Shown here piece by piece: positions 19,840 to 28,109 of a stretch of 64,000 nucleotides of DNA. Under the pieces are notes generated by a model. That model was not told the origin of the DNA, did no database searches, and was given only the letters and a program-made list of their open reading frames with translations. The stretch comes from Haliscomenobacter sp. (GTDB lineage Bacteria; Bacteroidota; Bacteroidia; Chitinophagales; Saprospiraceae): NCBI GenBank assembly GCA_016713275.1, contig JADJPL010000001.1, positions 555,001 to 619,000 on the forward strand, written 5' to 3'. Every line of letters starts with the position of its first letter. Position 1 is the stretch's first letter. Position numbers and translations under genes: made by a program.

Positions 19840-19998
19840 GGGGCTGTCTCAAAAGACCGTTTTCGCCCCTGGCAGCCAAAAAATATTTTCTTTTTTTCAA
19901 TTCAAATAAAAAATTGCTCTGCAGTTTTTTATTTGAATTGAAAAAAGAAAATAAAATTTCATGCCGGTGGCAAAGGGTGGTCTTTTGAGACAATCCCT
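19840..19998. repeat. MITE-like palindromic repeat, copy 2
   Basis: About 159 bp with terminal repeats GGGGCTGTCTCAAAAGACC and GGTCTTTTGAGACAATCCC. The centre is a nearly perfect hairpin of about 27 bp (TTTTTCAATTCAAATAAAAAA arm, its complement, and an 11-base loop). Its left half matches the right half of copy 1 when reversed, so it lies in the opposite orientation. It fills the gap between convergent bamA and rsgA, and its right edge directly abuts the rsgA stop codon. Confidence 0.87.
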
Positions 19999-20960
19999 TA
20001 TACTTCCTTGTGCCGTTCCCAGTGGTTCTGCGCGTCGATTTCCTCCAGGATGTTCAGGTAGTTCATGTACCGGAATTCGCTGACTTCTTCCCTTTTTAAA
20101 GCGGCTTTTACGGCGCACCCGGGTTCGTTGCGATGAAGGCATTGCCCGCCAAACCGGCATTCTTCGGATAACCGGAAAAATTCGCGAAAATTATGGGCGA
20201 CATCCAACGGCTCCAGATGGGTAAACCCGAGGGTTTTAATGCCGGGGGTATCGATGATGTATCCCCCAAAGCTTAGGGGAAACATTTCGGCAAAGGTGGT
20301 GGTGTGCTGCCCTTTGCCAGAATAATCCGAAAGCGTTTGAGTCCGGAGTTGCAATTGCGGTTCTATGGCGTTGATCAAGCTGGTTTTGCCCACTCCTGAT
20401 TGCCCACTCACCAACGTGGTTTTGCCTTCCAAAATCTGGCGCAGATCGCTGGTCCCGATTCGGTTCAGGGCTGAAGTAAGCACGACGCGATATCCAATTT
20501 CCTGGTACACTTCCTCCATATACGCATACAGGTCAAAAGCATCATCATCGTACACATCGGCTTTGTTAAAAACGATGACCGCCGGAATGTTGAAAGGCTC
20601 CGTCATGAGCAGGAACCGGTCGATAAACCCGGGCTTTAAGTTTGGGGAAACCACCGTGGTGATCAGCATCGCTTGGTCCACATTGCTTGCCAGGAGATGG
20701 AGGTCCCGTTTTCGGCGGGGGGATTGCCTCAGGACGTAGTTTCTTCTCGGGAGGATTTCTTTGATCAGGGCATTGTCGCCCTGTGGGTCGGTTTGAATGA
20801 CAACTTCATCGCCGACCGCTACCGGGTTGGTCAGGTTTTTATCTTCCTGCCTGAACTTGCCCGTAATACGGCAGTCCATTACGTGCCCGTTTCCCATGCG
20901 TACCTGATACCAACTCCCGGTGGAGCGTATCACGATTCCCGTTTCTGAGCCTTCCTTCAC
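19998..20960 (-). CDS. rsgA: ribosome small subunit-dependent GTPase A
   Basis: A 320-residue circularly permuted GTPase that assists late 30S subunit maturation. An N-terminal OB-fold (about residues 1-75) precedes the permuted G domain: G4 VFNKADVYDDD comes first, then G1 GQSGVGKTSLIN, a switch region GKGQHTTT, and G3 DTPGIKTLG. The C-terminal zinc-binding segment is CRFGGQCLHRNEPGCAV. All motifs are intact and the length is normal. The stop codon touches repeat copy 2. It lies 27 bases downstream of the GGGP-synthase-family gene and is probably co-transcribed with it. Confidence 0.95.
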   Translation of the reverse strand: MKEGSETGIVIRSTGSWYQVRMGNGHVMDCRITGKFRQEDKNLTNPVAVGDEVVIQTDPQGDNALIKEILPRRNYVLRQSPRRKRDLHLLASNVDQAMLITTVVSPNLKPGFIDRFLLMTEPFNIPAVIVFNKADVYDDDAFDLYAYMEEVYQEIGYRVVLTSALNRIGTSDLRQILEGKTTLVSGQSGVGKTSLINAIEPQLQLRTQTLSDYSGKGQHTTTFAEMFPLSFGGYIIDTPGIKTLGFTHLEPLDVAHNFREFFRLSEECRFGGQCLHRNEPGCAVKAALKREEVSEFRYMNYLNILEEIDAQNHWERHKEV

Positions 20961-20987
20961 TTGTCGTTCCCTTTTGATCCCGTTGAG

Positions 20988-21782
20988 TTATGAACAGGAA
21001 TGGAAAGGTAAAAAGTTCCTTCCAATTTCTATTTGTTCAGCGACTTTACCGCCCCGGAAATAACAGGCAGCATCTGAGGGGGATTTCTCGATGGCGCCGC
21101 CAACCACCGCCAGGTCGGCGCCAGCAAGAAGCGATTGGCGCACCTGCTCGGGGGTTCGGAGCCCTCCCCCAACGATAAGAGGAAGAGCTACAGCCTGACG
21201 GACTTCCCGGATCGTAGCTTCCGGGACCGCGCGTAAGGCGCCGCTTCCAGAATCGAGGTAGATGGCTTTGAGCCCCAGCATTTCCCCTGCCATGGCAGTG
21301 CAAACGGCGATTTCCGGTTTATCTGCGGGAATTGGAGCGGTATTGCTGATATAAGATACCGTCGTGGGTTGTCCGCCATCGATGAGGGCGTATCCGGTTG
21401 GAATGATCTCTAGTTGAGAAGCCTTTAAATAGGGCGCAGCTACAACGTGCTGACCGATCAAAAATTCAGGATTGCGGCCCGAAATCAGCGAGAGCAGCAA
21501 AATAGCGTCGGCCGTTCGGTTGATCTGGAGCGGGTTTCCTGGAAATAAAACTATCGGAACATCCGAGTGTTGCCGGATGGTTTTCACACAGCTTTCCAGT
21601 TCATCTTGTACCAGTAAACTCCCGCCAACAAAAAAGAAATCGACGATGCAGGTTTGAGCGATCTCCAGAAGTTCGGCCAGGTATCTGACGCGCAGGCGGT
21701 CCGGGTCAATCAGCACGGCCAGGAGTTTTTCCCCGTTGGATTGGGCAGCGATCAGGCGGGAATATATCGGTTGAGGCGGCAT
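20988..21782 (-). CDS. geranylgeranylglyceryl phosphate synthase family protein
   Basis: A 264-residue TIM-barrel prenyltransferase of the PcrB/GGGPS family, which joins glycerol-1-phosphate to a polyprenyl diphosphate. Phosphate-binding elements are LIDPDR near the start, FFFVGGS, PIVLFPGNPLQI, a YLDSGSGA segment and the C-terminal IVGGGLRTPEQV and AVVGGAIEKS. Bacteroidota members (group II) make archaeal-type ether-lipid precursors of unsettled physiological role. The product chain length cannot be read. It sits after hypC but is separated by 91 bp containing a partial repeat, so membership in the hyp operon is uncertain. Confidence 0.88.
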   Translation of the reverse strand: MPPQPIYSRLIAAQSNGEKLLAVLIDPDRLRVRYLAELLEIAQTCIVDFFFVGGSLLVQDELESCVKTIRQHSDVPIVLFPGNPLQINRTADAILLLSLISGRNPEFLIGQHVVAAPYLKASQLEIIPTGYALIDGGQPTTVSYISNTAPIPADKPEIAVCTAMAGEMLGLKAIYLDSGSGALRAVPEATIREVRQAVALPLIVGGGLRTPEQVRQSLLAGADLAVVGGAIEKSPSDAACYFRGGKVAEQIEIGRNFLPFHSCS

Positions 21783-21855
21783 CCGAAAAAAATTTGGGGT
21801 TAATTAGCCCGGTTTTTCAGGTTTCCGCCAAGATACGGCAAAAAAACTAAAGGAC

Positions 21856-21874
21856 TTCTTTTGAGACAGGCCCC
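21856..21874. repeat. solo terminal repeat of the MITE-like family
   Basis: TTCTTTTGAGACAGGCCCC matches the right terminal repeat of the family with one added G. No partner end is visible toward the GGGP-synthase gene, so this is probably a decayed or truncated copy. It abuts the hypC stop codon and contributes its last base. Confidence 0.6.
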
Positions 21875-22122
21875 TATTCGTTTAATTCATCCAGTTCCCC
21901 CACTTGCTTCAGGTAGCTAAAGGTAAGCAGGGCTTCCTCTTCGTCCACCAGACTGATCGCTACCCCGACATGGACCATCACGTAATCCCCAACGTTGGCT
22001 TCAGGTACCATTGCCAGGTTTACTTCTTTGGTTACTCCTCCAAAAGAAACCTTGCCTACGCGGAAGGTGTCGTCAAGCGCGCTTTCGATACCGGTTATTT
22101 TTCCGGGAATAGCCAGGCACAT
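21874..22122 (-). CDS. hypC: hydrogenase maturation chaperone HypC
   Basis: An 82-residue member of the HypC/HybG/HupF family, which carries the Fe(CN)2CO unit with HypD and delivers it to the hydrogenase large subunit. The N-terminus MCLAIPGKI contains the essential Cys2, and AMVPEANVGDYVMVHVG-A is the family's second block. It follows hypB by 15 bases in the order hypA-hypB-hypC. HypD, HypE and HypF are not in the window and must be encoded elsewhere. Confidence 0.95.
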   Translation of the reverse strand: MCLAIPGKITGIESALDDTFRVGKVSFGGVTKEVNLAMVPEANVGDYVMVHVGVAISLVDEEEALLTFSYLKQVGELDELNE

Positions 22123-22137
22123 AGGGCGTTATTTATC

Positions 22138-23001
22138 TTAATGAGCAATACGGTTATGGCGCAGCCAGGCATACCATTGGTCCATACCCTGGCCGGTGGT
22201 GGCAGAAAGTTCAATGAATTCCAGGTGATGGTTTACCTGACGGGCATAGCCTTTGGCTTTGTCTACGTCAAACTGAACGTAAGGCAGTAAGTCGATCTTA
22301 TTGATGAGGCATAGATGAGCGGAGTAAAACATATCCGGATACTTAATGGGCTTATCGTCCCCTTCCGGAACGCTGATGATGACTACCCGCCGGCCCTCGC
22401 CCAGATCAAAAAGCGCAGGACAGACAAGGTTCCCCACGTTCTCAATAGCCAGTATGGAACCGATAGAAGGGTCCAGTTTGCGCACGGCATGGCTGATCAT
22501 GCTGGAGTCGAGGTGGCAGCCTTTTCCGGTGTTGATCTGGACTACAGGCGCTCCGGTTTCCGCAATCCGGTTAGCATCGTTCATGGTTTGTTGATCCCCT
22601 TCAATCACATAAAAAGGAACTTCATCTTTGAGGTCGCGCAGCGTCCTTTCCAGAAGGGAGGTTTTTCCCGCTCCGGGAGAACTCACCAGGTTAAGGGCAA
22701 GGATGTGCTTCGCTTCAAAGTATCCCCGGTTGCGTTCGGCCAGGAGTTGGTTTTTCTGAAGAATGTCCAATTCGAGCTGGAGCACCTTCTTGTCTCCGGA
22801 ATGGCTGTTCCCGCTATCGTGGGTGTGCGAATGAACATGCCCGTGGTGATGGTGGTCCCCATGTTCGTGGCTATGTTCATGCCCATGATGATGGTGATGG
22901 GAATGGACTTCGCCATCAACGAGGTGGAGATGTTCTTCCTCGCCAACCAGTTGAATCGTAATGGCATCGTCAGATTGGCCGCATCCACAAGTAGTACACA
23001 T
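22138..23001 (-). CDS. hypB: hydrogenase nickel incorporation GTPase HypB
   Basis: A 287-residue GTPase that delivers nickel to the [NiFe] active site with HypA. The N-terminus MCTTCGCGQ holds the high-affinity CxxCGC nickel site. Residues about 32-70 form a His-rich nickel-storage stretch (HHHHHGHEHSHEHGDHHHHG). The G domain has Walker A SSPGAGKTSLLE, IEGDQQT, the zinc/nickel-site Cys and His in GKGCHLDS, VGNLVCPA and the G4-like INKIDLLPY. The His-rich stretch suggests storage as well as delivery. A 68-base gap separates it from hypA. Confidence 0.96.
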   Translation of the reverse strand: MCTTCGCGQSDDAITIQLVGEEEHLHLVDGEVHSHHHHHGHEHSHEHGDHHHHGHVHSHTHDSGNSHSGDKKVLQLELDILQKNQLLAERNRGYFEAKHILALNLVSSPGAGKTSLLERTLRDLKDEVPFYVIEGDQQTMNDANRIAETGAPVVQINTGKGCHLDSSMISHAVRKLDPSIGSILAIENVGNLVCPALFDLGEGRRVVIISVPEGDDKPIKYPDMFYSAHLCLINKIDLLPYVQFDVDKAKGYARQVNHHLEFIELSATTGQGMDQWYAWLRHNRIAH

Positions 23002-23069
23002 AAGGATCGGGATTTTGATTTAAAGGTAAACTACAATTTTCCTGACACATCAGCCCGGATAGCCGCACA

Positions 23070-23411
23070 CTAAATGAGGGTAAGCGACTTCACCCGAAGT
23101 TCTTTCCCGCTCAAAAGATCTGAAAAAAAACTTCCGCACGACGGACACTCGGTGAACAGCGTGGGCGCTGAAAAGCCTTGGCCGCACTCCAGGCACCTGG
23201 CCTTGCCGTCGATGATCGTCAGCTTTCTGGAGCTTTTTTCCAGAACGGTATGTTTCGTTGCTGCCTCCCATGCGAAATCCAAGGCATCCCATTCAACGCC
23301 AGCTAATTGCCCTATTTCGAGTTCGATTTCTTCCACGCTTTGGGCGTCATTCAGCGCAACCTGCTGCTCGGCGATGTCGACAATGCTCAGGACAATCGAG
23401 AGTTCGTGCAT
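23070..23411 (-). CDS. hypA: hydrogenase nickel metallochaperone HypA
   Basis: A 113-residue nickel chaperone. The N-terminus MHELSI carries the nickel-binding His2-Glu3, and the zinc site is formed by CLECGQGF and CPSCGS, the usual two CxxC pairs. It begins immediately after the stop codon of the small upstream membrane-protein gene, which suggests a single leftward transcript together with hypB and hypC. Confidence 0.95.
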   Translation of the reverse strand: MHELSIVLSIVDIAEQQVALNDAQSVEEIELEIGQLAGVEWDALDFAWEAATKHTVLEKSSRKLTIIDGKARCLECGQGFSAPTLFTECPSCGSFFSDLLSGKELRVKSLTLI

Positions 23412-23627
23412 TTAGCGGTTGTTTTGACCCACTTGCCTGCTCGCCTTTGGGCTTTTTCTCAACATGAGCGCCAAAACGATTGCCGTGACCGATAAAACCG
23501 CAGGCGCCAGGTGGCCGGGAGAGGTAAGATAGTGAATCCAATCATTGCCGGTGGATGTTCCGTGGCCGGGGTGGGCTTGCGTCAGGGCGGGCAAGAGCAG
23601 CAGAAAAGAGAACAGGGCTTTTCGCAT
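23412..23627 (-). CDS. small HupE/UreJ-like membrane protein
   Basis: A 71-residue protein with a cleavable signal peptide ending in TQA-HPGHG and one further membrane helix (LAPAVLSVTAIVLALML). The mature N-terminus HPGHG resembles the start of HupE/UreJ nickel permeases, but the protein is far too short to be a full transporter with six helices. It is the first gene of the leftward hyp operon and abuts hypA. A role in nickel supply is suggested only by position and the His-containing N-terminus. Confidence 0.65.
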   Translation of the reverse strand: MRKALFSFLLLLPALTQAHPGHGTSTGNDWIHYLTSPGHLAPAVLSVTAIVLALMLRKSPKASRQVGQNNR

Positions 23628-23658
23628 GGTATTTTGGTTTTAGTGGTTTTGATTGTAG

Positions 23659-23666
23659 CAAAAATA
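23659..23666 (-). promoter_or_regulatory. -7 box of the hyp operon
   Basis: Read on the minus strand, TATTTTTG matches TAnnTTTG, 32 bases before the first start codon at 23627. There is no matching -33 box; an activator-like palindrome occupies that position instead. Confidence 0.5.
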
Positions 23667-23687
23667 ATTCGCCGCAAATTTGTTCTG

Positions 23688-23703
23688 AGTGACAAAAGTC
23701 ACT
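23688..23703. promoter_or_regulatory. Crp/Fnr-like operator between divergent hydrogenase operons
   Basis: A perfect palindrome AGTGAC-AAAA-GTCACT with the N4 spacing of Fnr-type sites (TTGAT-N4-ATCAA). Its centre lies 29.5 bases upstream of the start of the hyp -7 box, which corresponds to about -41.5, the position of a class II activator. A related site occurs before the sulfide:quinone oxidoreductase gene. Confidence 0.55.
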
Positions 23704-23751
23704 GAATAAAATGATGGAGATCAGTTAAAAGAATGCGAAAAATTTTTTGCT

Positions 23752-23773
23752 TTGCCCTAACGGGGCAATTTTT
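23752..23773 (+). terminator. possible leader attenuator before hydrogenase structural genes
   Basis: TTGCCC-TAACG-GGGCAA forms a perfect 6-bp stem followed by TTTTT, an intrinsic-terminator shape, 54 bases upstream of the small-subunit start. A second weaker pairing lies just downstream. It could attenuate transcription, or end transcripts entering from the left. Confidence 0.35.
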
Positions 23774-23827
23774 GTTGCCCTATTCAAATAAGGCCTTTTT
23801 CTCACCAGGAAGCAAAACGCAAATCCA

Positions 23828-24973
23828 ATGACAGCTCCTACCGAAACCAAAACCAGGCCCACCTATTACGAAGAACTTCGCGAACGGGGATACTCCCGCA
23901 GGGACTTCATGAAGTTCTGTACCGTAATGGCGGCGTATCTTGGCCTGGAAACAAGCGGCGCAGCCCAGATTTCCAAAGCGCTGATGACCACTCCCCGCCT
24001 TCCGGTCATCTGGCTGCATTTTCAAGAATGCACCTGTTGCAGTGAATCCTTTATCCGGTCGTCTCACCCCATGGTGGCGGACATTATCCTGGATAAAATC
24101 TCGCTGGATTACTCAGAGACCCTGATGGCAGCCTCCGGCCATGCTGCGGAAGCAGTTATGCAGAAAACCATGAAAGACCATTATGGGGAGTATGTGTTAT
24201 GCGTTGAAGGATCTGTTTCTGACTATGGAGATGGCGAATTTTGCTGCATAGGCGGTAAATCCTCCAGGGATATTTTGAAAGAGGCGGCAGCAGGCGCTAA
24301 AGCGATCATCGGATGGGGAAGCTGCGCCTGCAACGGGTGCGTCCAGGCAGCCAAACCCAATCCAACGCATGCCACGCCCATCCATAAACTCGTACGCGGG
24401 AAGCCCATCATCAAAGTGCCCGGTTGCCCGCCGATTGGAGAAGTCATGGCGGGAACGTTGATCCACATCATCACCTTTGGTACGTTACCGGAGCTGGATC
24501 GCGTCGGCCGTCCCAAAGCCTTCTATTCCAAGCGCGTTCACGACAGCTGCTACCGGCGCCCGTATTACGATGCCGGGCTTTTTGTAGAAAGCTTCGACGA
24601 CGAGAACTCCAAGAAAGGATATTGCCTCTACAAAGTAGGATGTAAGGGGCCGATGACGTATAATTCCTGCGGCGTGATCAAGTGGAACAACGGTACCAGC
24701 TACCCGATCCAGTCCGGGCACGGATGCTTTGGCTGTACCGAAGAAAATTACTGGGACAATGGGCCTATTTACAAGCAAATGGCCAGCTTCCCGGGCTTTG
24801 GTATCGAATCGAATGCCGATAAGATCGGTATGGTTGCAGCCGGCGCCGCCGTAGCGGGTGTCGCCATCCATGCCTTGGCGACCAACGTCCAGAAAATGGG
24901 ATTGATCAAAAAGGCCATTCAGGAGGGGAAAGAAGCCGAACATGAACTTAAAAACCCATTGAGTGAATCCTAA
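23828..24973 (+). CDS. hyaA: [NiFe]-hydrogenase small subunit, O2-tolerant type (group 1d-like)
   Basis: The 381-residue electron-transfer subunit of a membrane-bound uptake hydrogenase. A Tat signal with SRRDFMK (Arg24-Arg25) exports the folded enzyme. The proximal-cluster cysteines are Cys68, Cys70, Cys71, Cys166, Cys171 and Cys200, each exactly 51 residues beyond Cys17, 19, 20, 115, 120 and 149 of the Ralstonia membrane-bound enzyme. That six-Cys set is known to bind the O2-protective [4Fe-3S] cluster. An additional Cys168 lies between two of them. Medial and distal cluster residues occur in VHDSCYRR, GYCLYKVGCKGP and SGHGCFGC. A C-terminal membrane helix (MVAAGAAVAGVAIHALA) anchors it. 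It is the first gene of the rightward operon. Confidence 0.95.
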   Translation: MTAPTETKTRPTYYEELRERGYSRRDFMKFCTVMAAYLGLETSGAAQISKALMTTPRLPVIWLHFQECTCCSESFIRSSHPMVADIILDKISLDYSETLMAASGHAAEAVMQKTMKDHYGEYVLCVEGSVSDYGDGEFCCIGGKSSRDILKEAAAGAKAIIGWGSCACNGCVQAAKPNPTHATPIHKLVRGKPIIKVPGCPPIGEVMAGTLIHIITFGTLPELDRVGRPKAFYSKRVHDSCYRRPYYDAGLFVESFDDENSKKGYCLYKVGCKGPMTYNSCGVIKWNNGTSYPIQSGHGCFGCTEENYWDNGPIYKQMASFPGFGIESNADKIGMVAAGAAVAGVAIHALATNVQKMGLIKKAIQEGKEAEHELKNPLSES

Positions 24974-25002
24974 TTCCTCTTTCAACCGCAAAAAGTAAAA
25001 CC

Positions 25003-26727
25003 ATGAGTGCTAATCGAATCGTCATAGACCCTATCACTAGGATAGAAGGTCACCTTCGCATCGAAGCAGAAATCCAGAATGGAAAAGTAACCGATGCGTA
25101 CAGTGCAGGAACAATGGTGCGGTTGCTTGAGGAAATCCTCAAAGGCCGCGATCCGCGGGATGCCTGGGCTTTTGTGGGCCGGGTTTGCGGGGTTTGCACC
25201 ACCGTACACTCCCTCGCCTCAGTGCGCTCCGTTGAAGATGCGCTGGATATTGTCGTTCCGCCCAATGCGGAAATGGTGCGCAGTATTATGTTTGTCGCCC
25301 AATACCTGCACGACCACGTCGTCCATTTCTACCACCTCCACGCCATGGACTGGGTGGACGTCGTCAACGCCTTAAAAGCAGATCCCAAGAAAACCTCGGA
25401 GTTGGCTCAAAGTATTTCTAACTGGCCAAAGAGTTCTCCCGGGTATTTCTCCGATTTGCAAAAGCGTATCGGGCGGTTTGTGGAAAGCGGGCAGCTGGGT
25501 ATTTTCGCCAACGGCTACTGGGGGCATCCTGCCTATAAACTTCCTCCGGAAGTGAACCTGATCGGCTTGGCGCATTACCTGGAAGCCCTGGAATGGCAGA
25601 AAGAGATCGTTCGCATCCACGCGATCTTTGGAGGCAAAAACCCGCACCCCAACTTCCTCGTGGGCGGTATGGCCTGCGCTATCGGCCTGGACGATGCCAG
25701 CGGTATCAATGCAGAGCGCCTGGCATACGTCGATCAGCTCCTGCGCGAAGCCAAAACCTTTGTCGAACAAGTATACATCCCTGACCTGCTCGCGATCGCT
25801 TCGTTCTACAAAGATTGGGGCGCTATTGGCGGCGGGCTGGGAAGCTATCTTGCCTATGGCGACCTTCCGGTCAATGGCTACAGGGACGAGTCCAGTTTCA
25901 AATTCCCGTCAGGCGTTATTTTGAACAAAGACATCAGCAAGGTTTATGATGTCGATCTGCGCAAAGATGAAGAGGTTCAGGAGTTTGTTCAACGGTCCTG
26001 GTACAAATACGAAGGCGGGGACGATAAGGGCCTCCATCCCTGGAAAGGCGAAACCGTATTGAACTACACCGGACCCAAACCGCCATACGAGCATCTTAAC
26101 GTAGAAGAGAAGTATAGCTTCCTGAAGACTCCGCGCTGGAACGGAAATGCCGTCGAAGTTGGCCCGCTGGCCAGGGTTTTGGTCGGATATGCACGGGGGA
26201 GGGAAGATTTCAAAGAAGTCGTCGACGCTGCCCTGAGCAAGCTGGAAGTGCCGGTTACCGCACTGTTCTCTACCCTGGGGCGCACTGCAGCCCGGGGATT
26301 GGAAACCGCTCTGGTCGCCGGATGGGCGCGCGAATTCTACGATTCGCTGATCACCAACCTCAAAAATGGGGATGACCGGATGGCCGCAACGGAAAAATTT
26401 GATCCCAAAACCTGGCCTGCTCAGGCGCAGGGTGTTGGTCATACCGAAGCGCCCAGGGGAGCTCTGGCACACTGGATCGTTATTCAAGATCAGAAGATCG
26501 ATAATTATCAACTAGTTGTGCCGACGACCTGGAACGCATCTCCGCGCGATCCGGAAGGGAAATCCTCCGCTTATGAAGCTGCTTTGAAGGATACCCCGGT
26601 AGCCAATCCGGAACAACCGGTCGAGATCCTGCGCACAATCCACTCCTTTGACCCCTGCATGGCTTGCGCCGTTCACCTCTACGACGAAGAGGGGCAGCAC
26701 CTGAGCCGGGTACAGGCGCTGGGGTAG
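25003..26727 (+). CDS. hyaB: [NiFe]-hydrogenase large subunit
   Basis: The 574-residue catalytic subunit that oxidises H2 at a Ni-Fe(CN)2CO centre. The N-terminal RIEGHLRIEAE is typical. The L1 motif RVCGVCTTVH supplies Cys62 and Cys65, and the C-terminal L2 motif DPCMACAVH supplies Cys552 and Cys555. After His558 a 16-residue tail remains, which the dedicated protease would remove once nickel is inserted. All metal ligands are intact and the length is normal for group 1. It begins 29 bases after the small subunit and is carried out through the small subunit's Tat signal. Confidence 0.96.
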   Translation: MSANRIVIDPITRIEGHLRIEAEIQNGKVTDAYSAGTMVRLLEEILKGRDPRDAWAFVGRVCGVCTTVHSLASVRSVEDALDIVVPPNAEMVRSIMFVAQYLHDHVVHFYHLHAMDWVDVVNALKADPKKTSELAQSISNWPKSSPGYFSDLQKRIGRFVESGQLGIFANGYWGHPAYKLPPEVNLIGLAHYLEALEWQKEIVRIHAIFGGKNPHPNFLVGGMACAIGLDDASGINAERLAYVDQLLREAKTFVEQVYIPDLLAIASFYKDWGAIGGGLGSYLAYGDLPVNGYRDESSFKFPSGVILNKDISKVYDVDLRKDEEVQEFVQRSWYKYEGGDDKGLHPWKGETVLNYTGPKPPYEHLNVEEKYSFLKTPRWNGNAVEVGPLARVLVGYARGREDFKEVVDAALSKLEVPVTALFSTLGRTAARGLETALVAGWAREFYDSLITNLKNGDDRMAATEKFDPKTWPAQAQGVGHTEAPRGALAHWIVIQDQKIDNYQLVVPTTWNASPRDPEGKSSAYEAALKDTPVANPEQPVEILRTIHSFDPCMACAVHLYDEEGQHLSRVQALG

Positions 26728-26785
26728 GATTTTTGCAGTATGATATTTCGGGACAAGCTTTATTGACGCATCAAAACAAAACATC

Positions 26786-27514
26786 ATGAAAGGCCGTACA
26801 CTTCGCCGTGTGTTTGTATGGGAACTCCCGGTCCGGATCTTTCACTGGTTGAATGCCTTAGCTATCGTTGTGCTGTGCGTGACCGGGTACCTGATCGGTA
26901 ACCCTCCTGCGCTCATGTCCAACGTGGAAGCTTCTAATCGGTATCTTTTCGGGATCATCCGCTTCCTGCATCTTGCTGCGGCGTATATTTTTATTTTTAA
27001 TTTCATTTTCCGGATTTACTGGGGTTTTGTCGGGAATAAATATGCTCAGTGGAGGAATTTTATTCCGACCAACCGCACCTACTTCAAGGAACTATGGAAG
27101 GTTTTTCGCATTGATATCTTGCTGAAACCTCGCACGGAGCACTTGTCTGTTGGGCACAATGCCTTGGCTGGGTTTATGTACTTCTTTATTTTCCTTGCTT
27201 CCGCTTTTATGGTGCTCACAGGCTTTGGCCTGTTTGCCGGAATGAGTACCTGGTGGCTTCCCAAGCTCTTTGCCTGGGTTCCTTCCTTGTTTGGAGATAG
27301 CGAATTTTCCGTTCGAAACTGGCATCATTCGGTTATGTGGCTGTTCGTTGTCTTTACGATCATTCATGTTTACCTGGTAATGTTCCACGACTATGTAGAA
27401 GGCAGAGGGGAATTATCCTCCATGGGCGGCGGATGGAAATTCATTGAAGAAGAAGTATTTGAGGCAGACCAACAGGCCGAGAAAGAAGCCGAAAAGGTTA
27501 AAACCCGTGCTTAA
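26786..27514 (+). CDS. hyaC: Ni/Fe-hydrogenase b-type cytochrome subunit
   Basis: A 242-residue di-heme membrane cytochrome that passes electrons from the small subunit to quinone. Four helices are visible with His residues for two b hemes: FHWLNALAIVVLCVTG, FLHLAAAYIFIFNFIFR, HNALAGFMYFFIFLASAFMVLTG and WHHSVMWLFVVFTIIHVYLVMFH. The N-terminal VWELPVRIFHW is characteristic of the HupC/HyaC family. The C-terminus adds an acidic, Lys-rich cytoplasmic tail. It lies 58 bases after the large subunit and just before the maturation protease. Confidence 0.94.
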   Translation: MKGRTLRRVFVWELPVRIFHWLNALAIVVLCVTGYLIGNPPALMSNVEASNRYLFGIIRFLHLAAAYIFIFNFIFRIYWGFVGNKYAQWRNFIPTNRTYFKELWKVFRIDILLKPRTEHLSVGHNALAGFMYFFIFLASAFMVLTGFGLFAGMSTWWLPKLFAWVPSLFGDSEFSVRNWHHSVMWLFVVFTIIHVYLVMFHDYVEGRGELSSMGGGWKFIEEEVFEADQQAEKEAEKVKTRA

Positions 27515-27518
27515 TTCC

Positions 27519-28019
27519 ATGGATAACCACCGCATAGGAGAAACAAATGCCGATATCCTCGTTTTGGGTATCGGCAATTTGTTAATGGGAGACGAGGGCG
27601 TTGGCGTTCATTTCGCCGACAGCCTATTGAAGGAATTCCTTCCGCCGGACGTGGAGGTGCTGGATGGCGGAACTGCCGGCATCCAGCTCATGGAAGCGAT
27701 CGAGAGCCATCGCCACGTGCTCATCGTGGATGCTACATTGGATGGGCTTCCCGCTGGAACGATCCGGGAAATTAAGCCGCGGTTCTCCAGCGACTATCCG
27801 TCCGCCATGAGCACGCATGATATTGGATTGAAAGACCTGATCTCCGGGCTGACGCTCCTTGGCCGCCAGCCGGAGATCTTCCTGTTCGTCGTATCCATCG
27901 ACAAGGTTCAACCACTGGAAATCGGGCTTTCTCCAGAGGTAAATGCTGCTCTAGGGGGTTTAAAAGCAAAGGTTTTCCACCGGATTGAAAAGATCCGGTC
28001 GGGGAATTCCGGAGAATGA
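27519..28019 (+). CDS. hyaD: hydrogenase maturation protease (HyaD/HupD)
   Basis: A 166-residue endopeptidase that removes the C-terminal peptide of the large subunit after nickel insertion. The family motif GIGNLLMGDEGVGVHFAD holds the nickel-sensing Glu, DGGTAGIQLME a second acidic region, and STHDIGL the His ligand. ATG 27519 is chosen because an upstream in-frame start would run through the end of the cytochrome gene. It follows that gene after 4 bases. Its 3' end overlaps the operon terminator hairpin. Confidence 0.93.
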   Translation: MDNHRIGETNADILVLGIGNLLMGDEGVGVHFADSLLKEFLPPDVEVLDGGTAGIQLMEAIESHRHVLIVDATLDGLPAGTIREIKPRFSSDYPSAMSTHDIGLKDLISGLTLLGRQPEIFLFVVSIDKVQPLEIGLSPEVNAALGGLKAKVFHRIEKIRSGNSGE

Positions 28020-28037
28020 GACGAACCGGATCTTTTT
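27988..28037 (+). terminator. terminator of the hydrogenase operon
   Basis: AAAGATCCGGT at the end of the protease gene pairs with ACCGGATCTTT after it, followed by further T residues. The 5' arm lies inside the coding region and the loop holds the stop codon. Confidence 0.7.
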
Positions 28038-28109
28038 GAGACCAAAACCTATTTTTACCTAAACCGTAACCCCTAATTTCCTATAGTACCTGCGTTTTCC
28101 CTTCAATAA

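Noticed and set aside
25909..26511. 200-residue minus-strand frame opposite the hydrogenase large subunit
   Set aside because: Shadow of the conserved hyaB frame.
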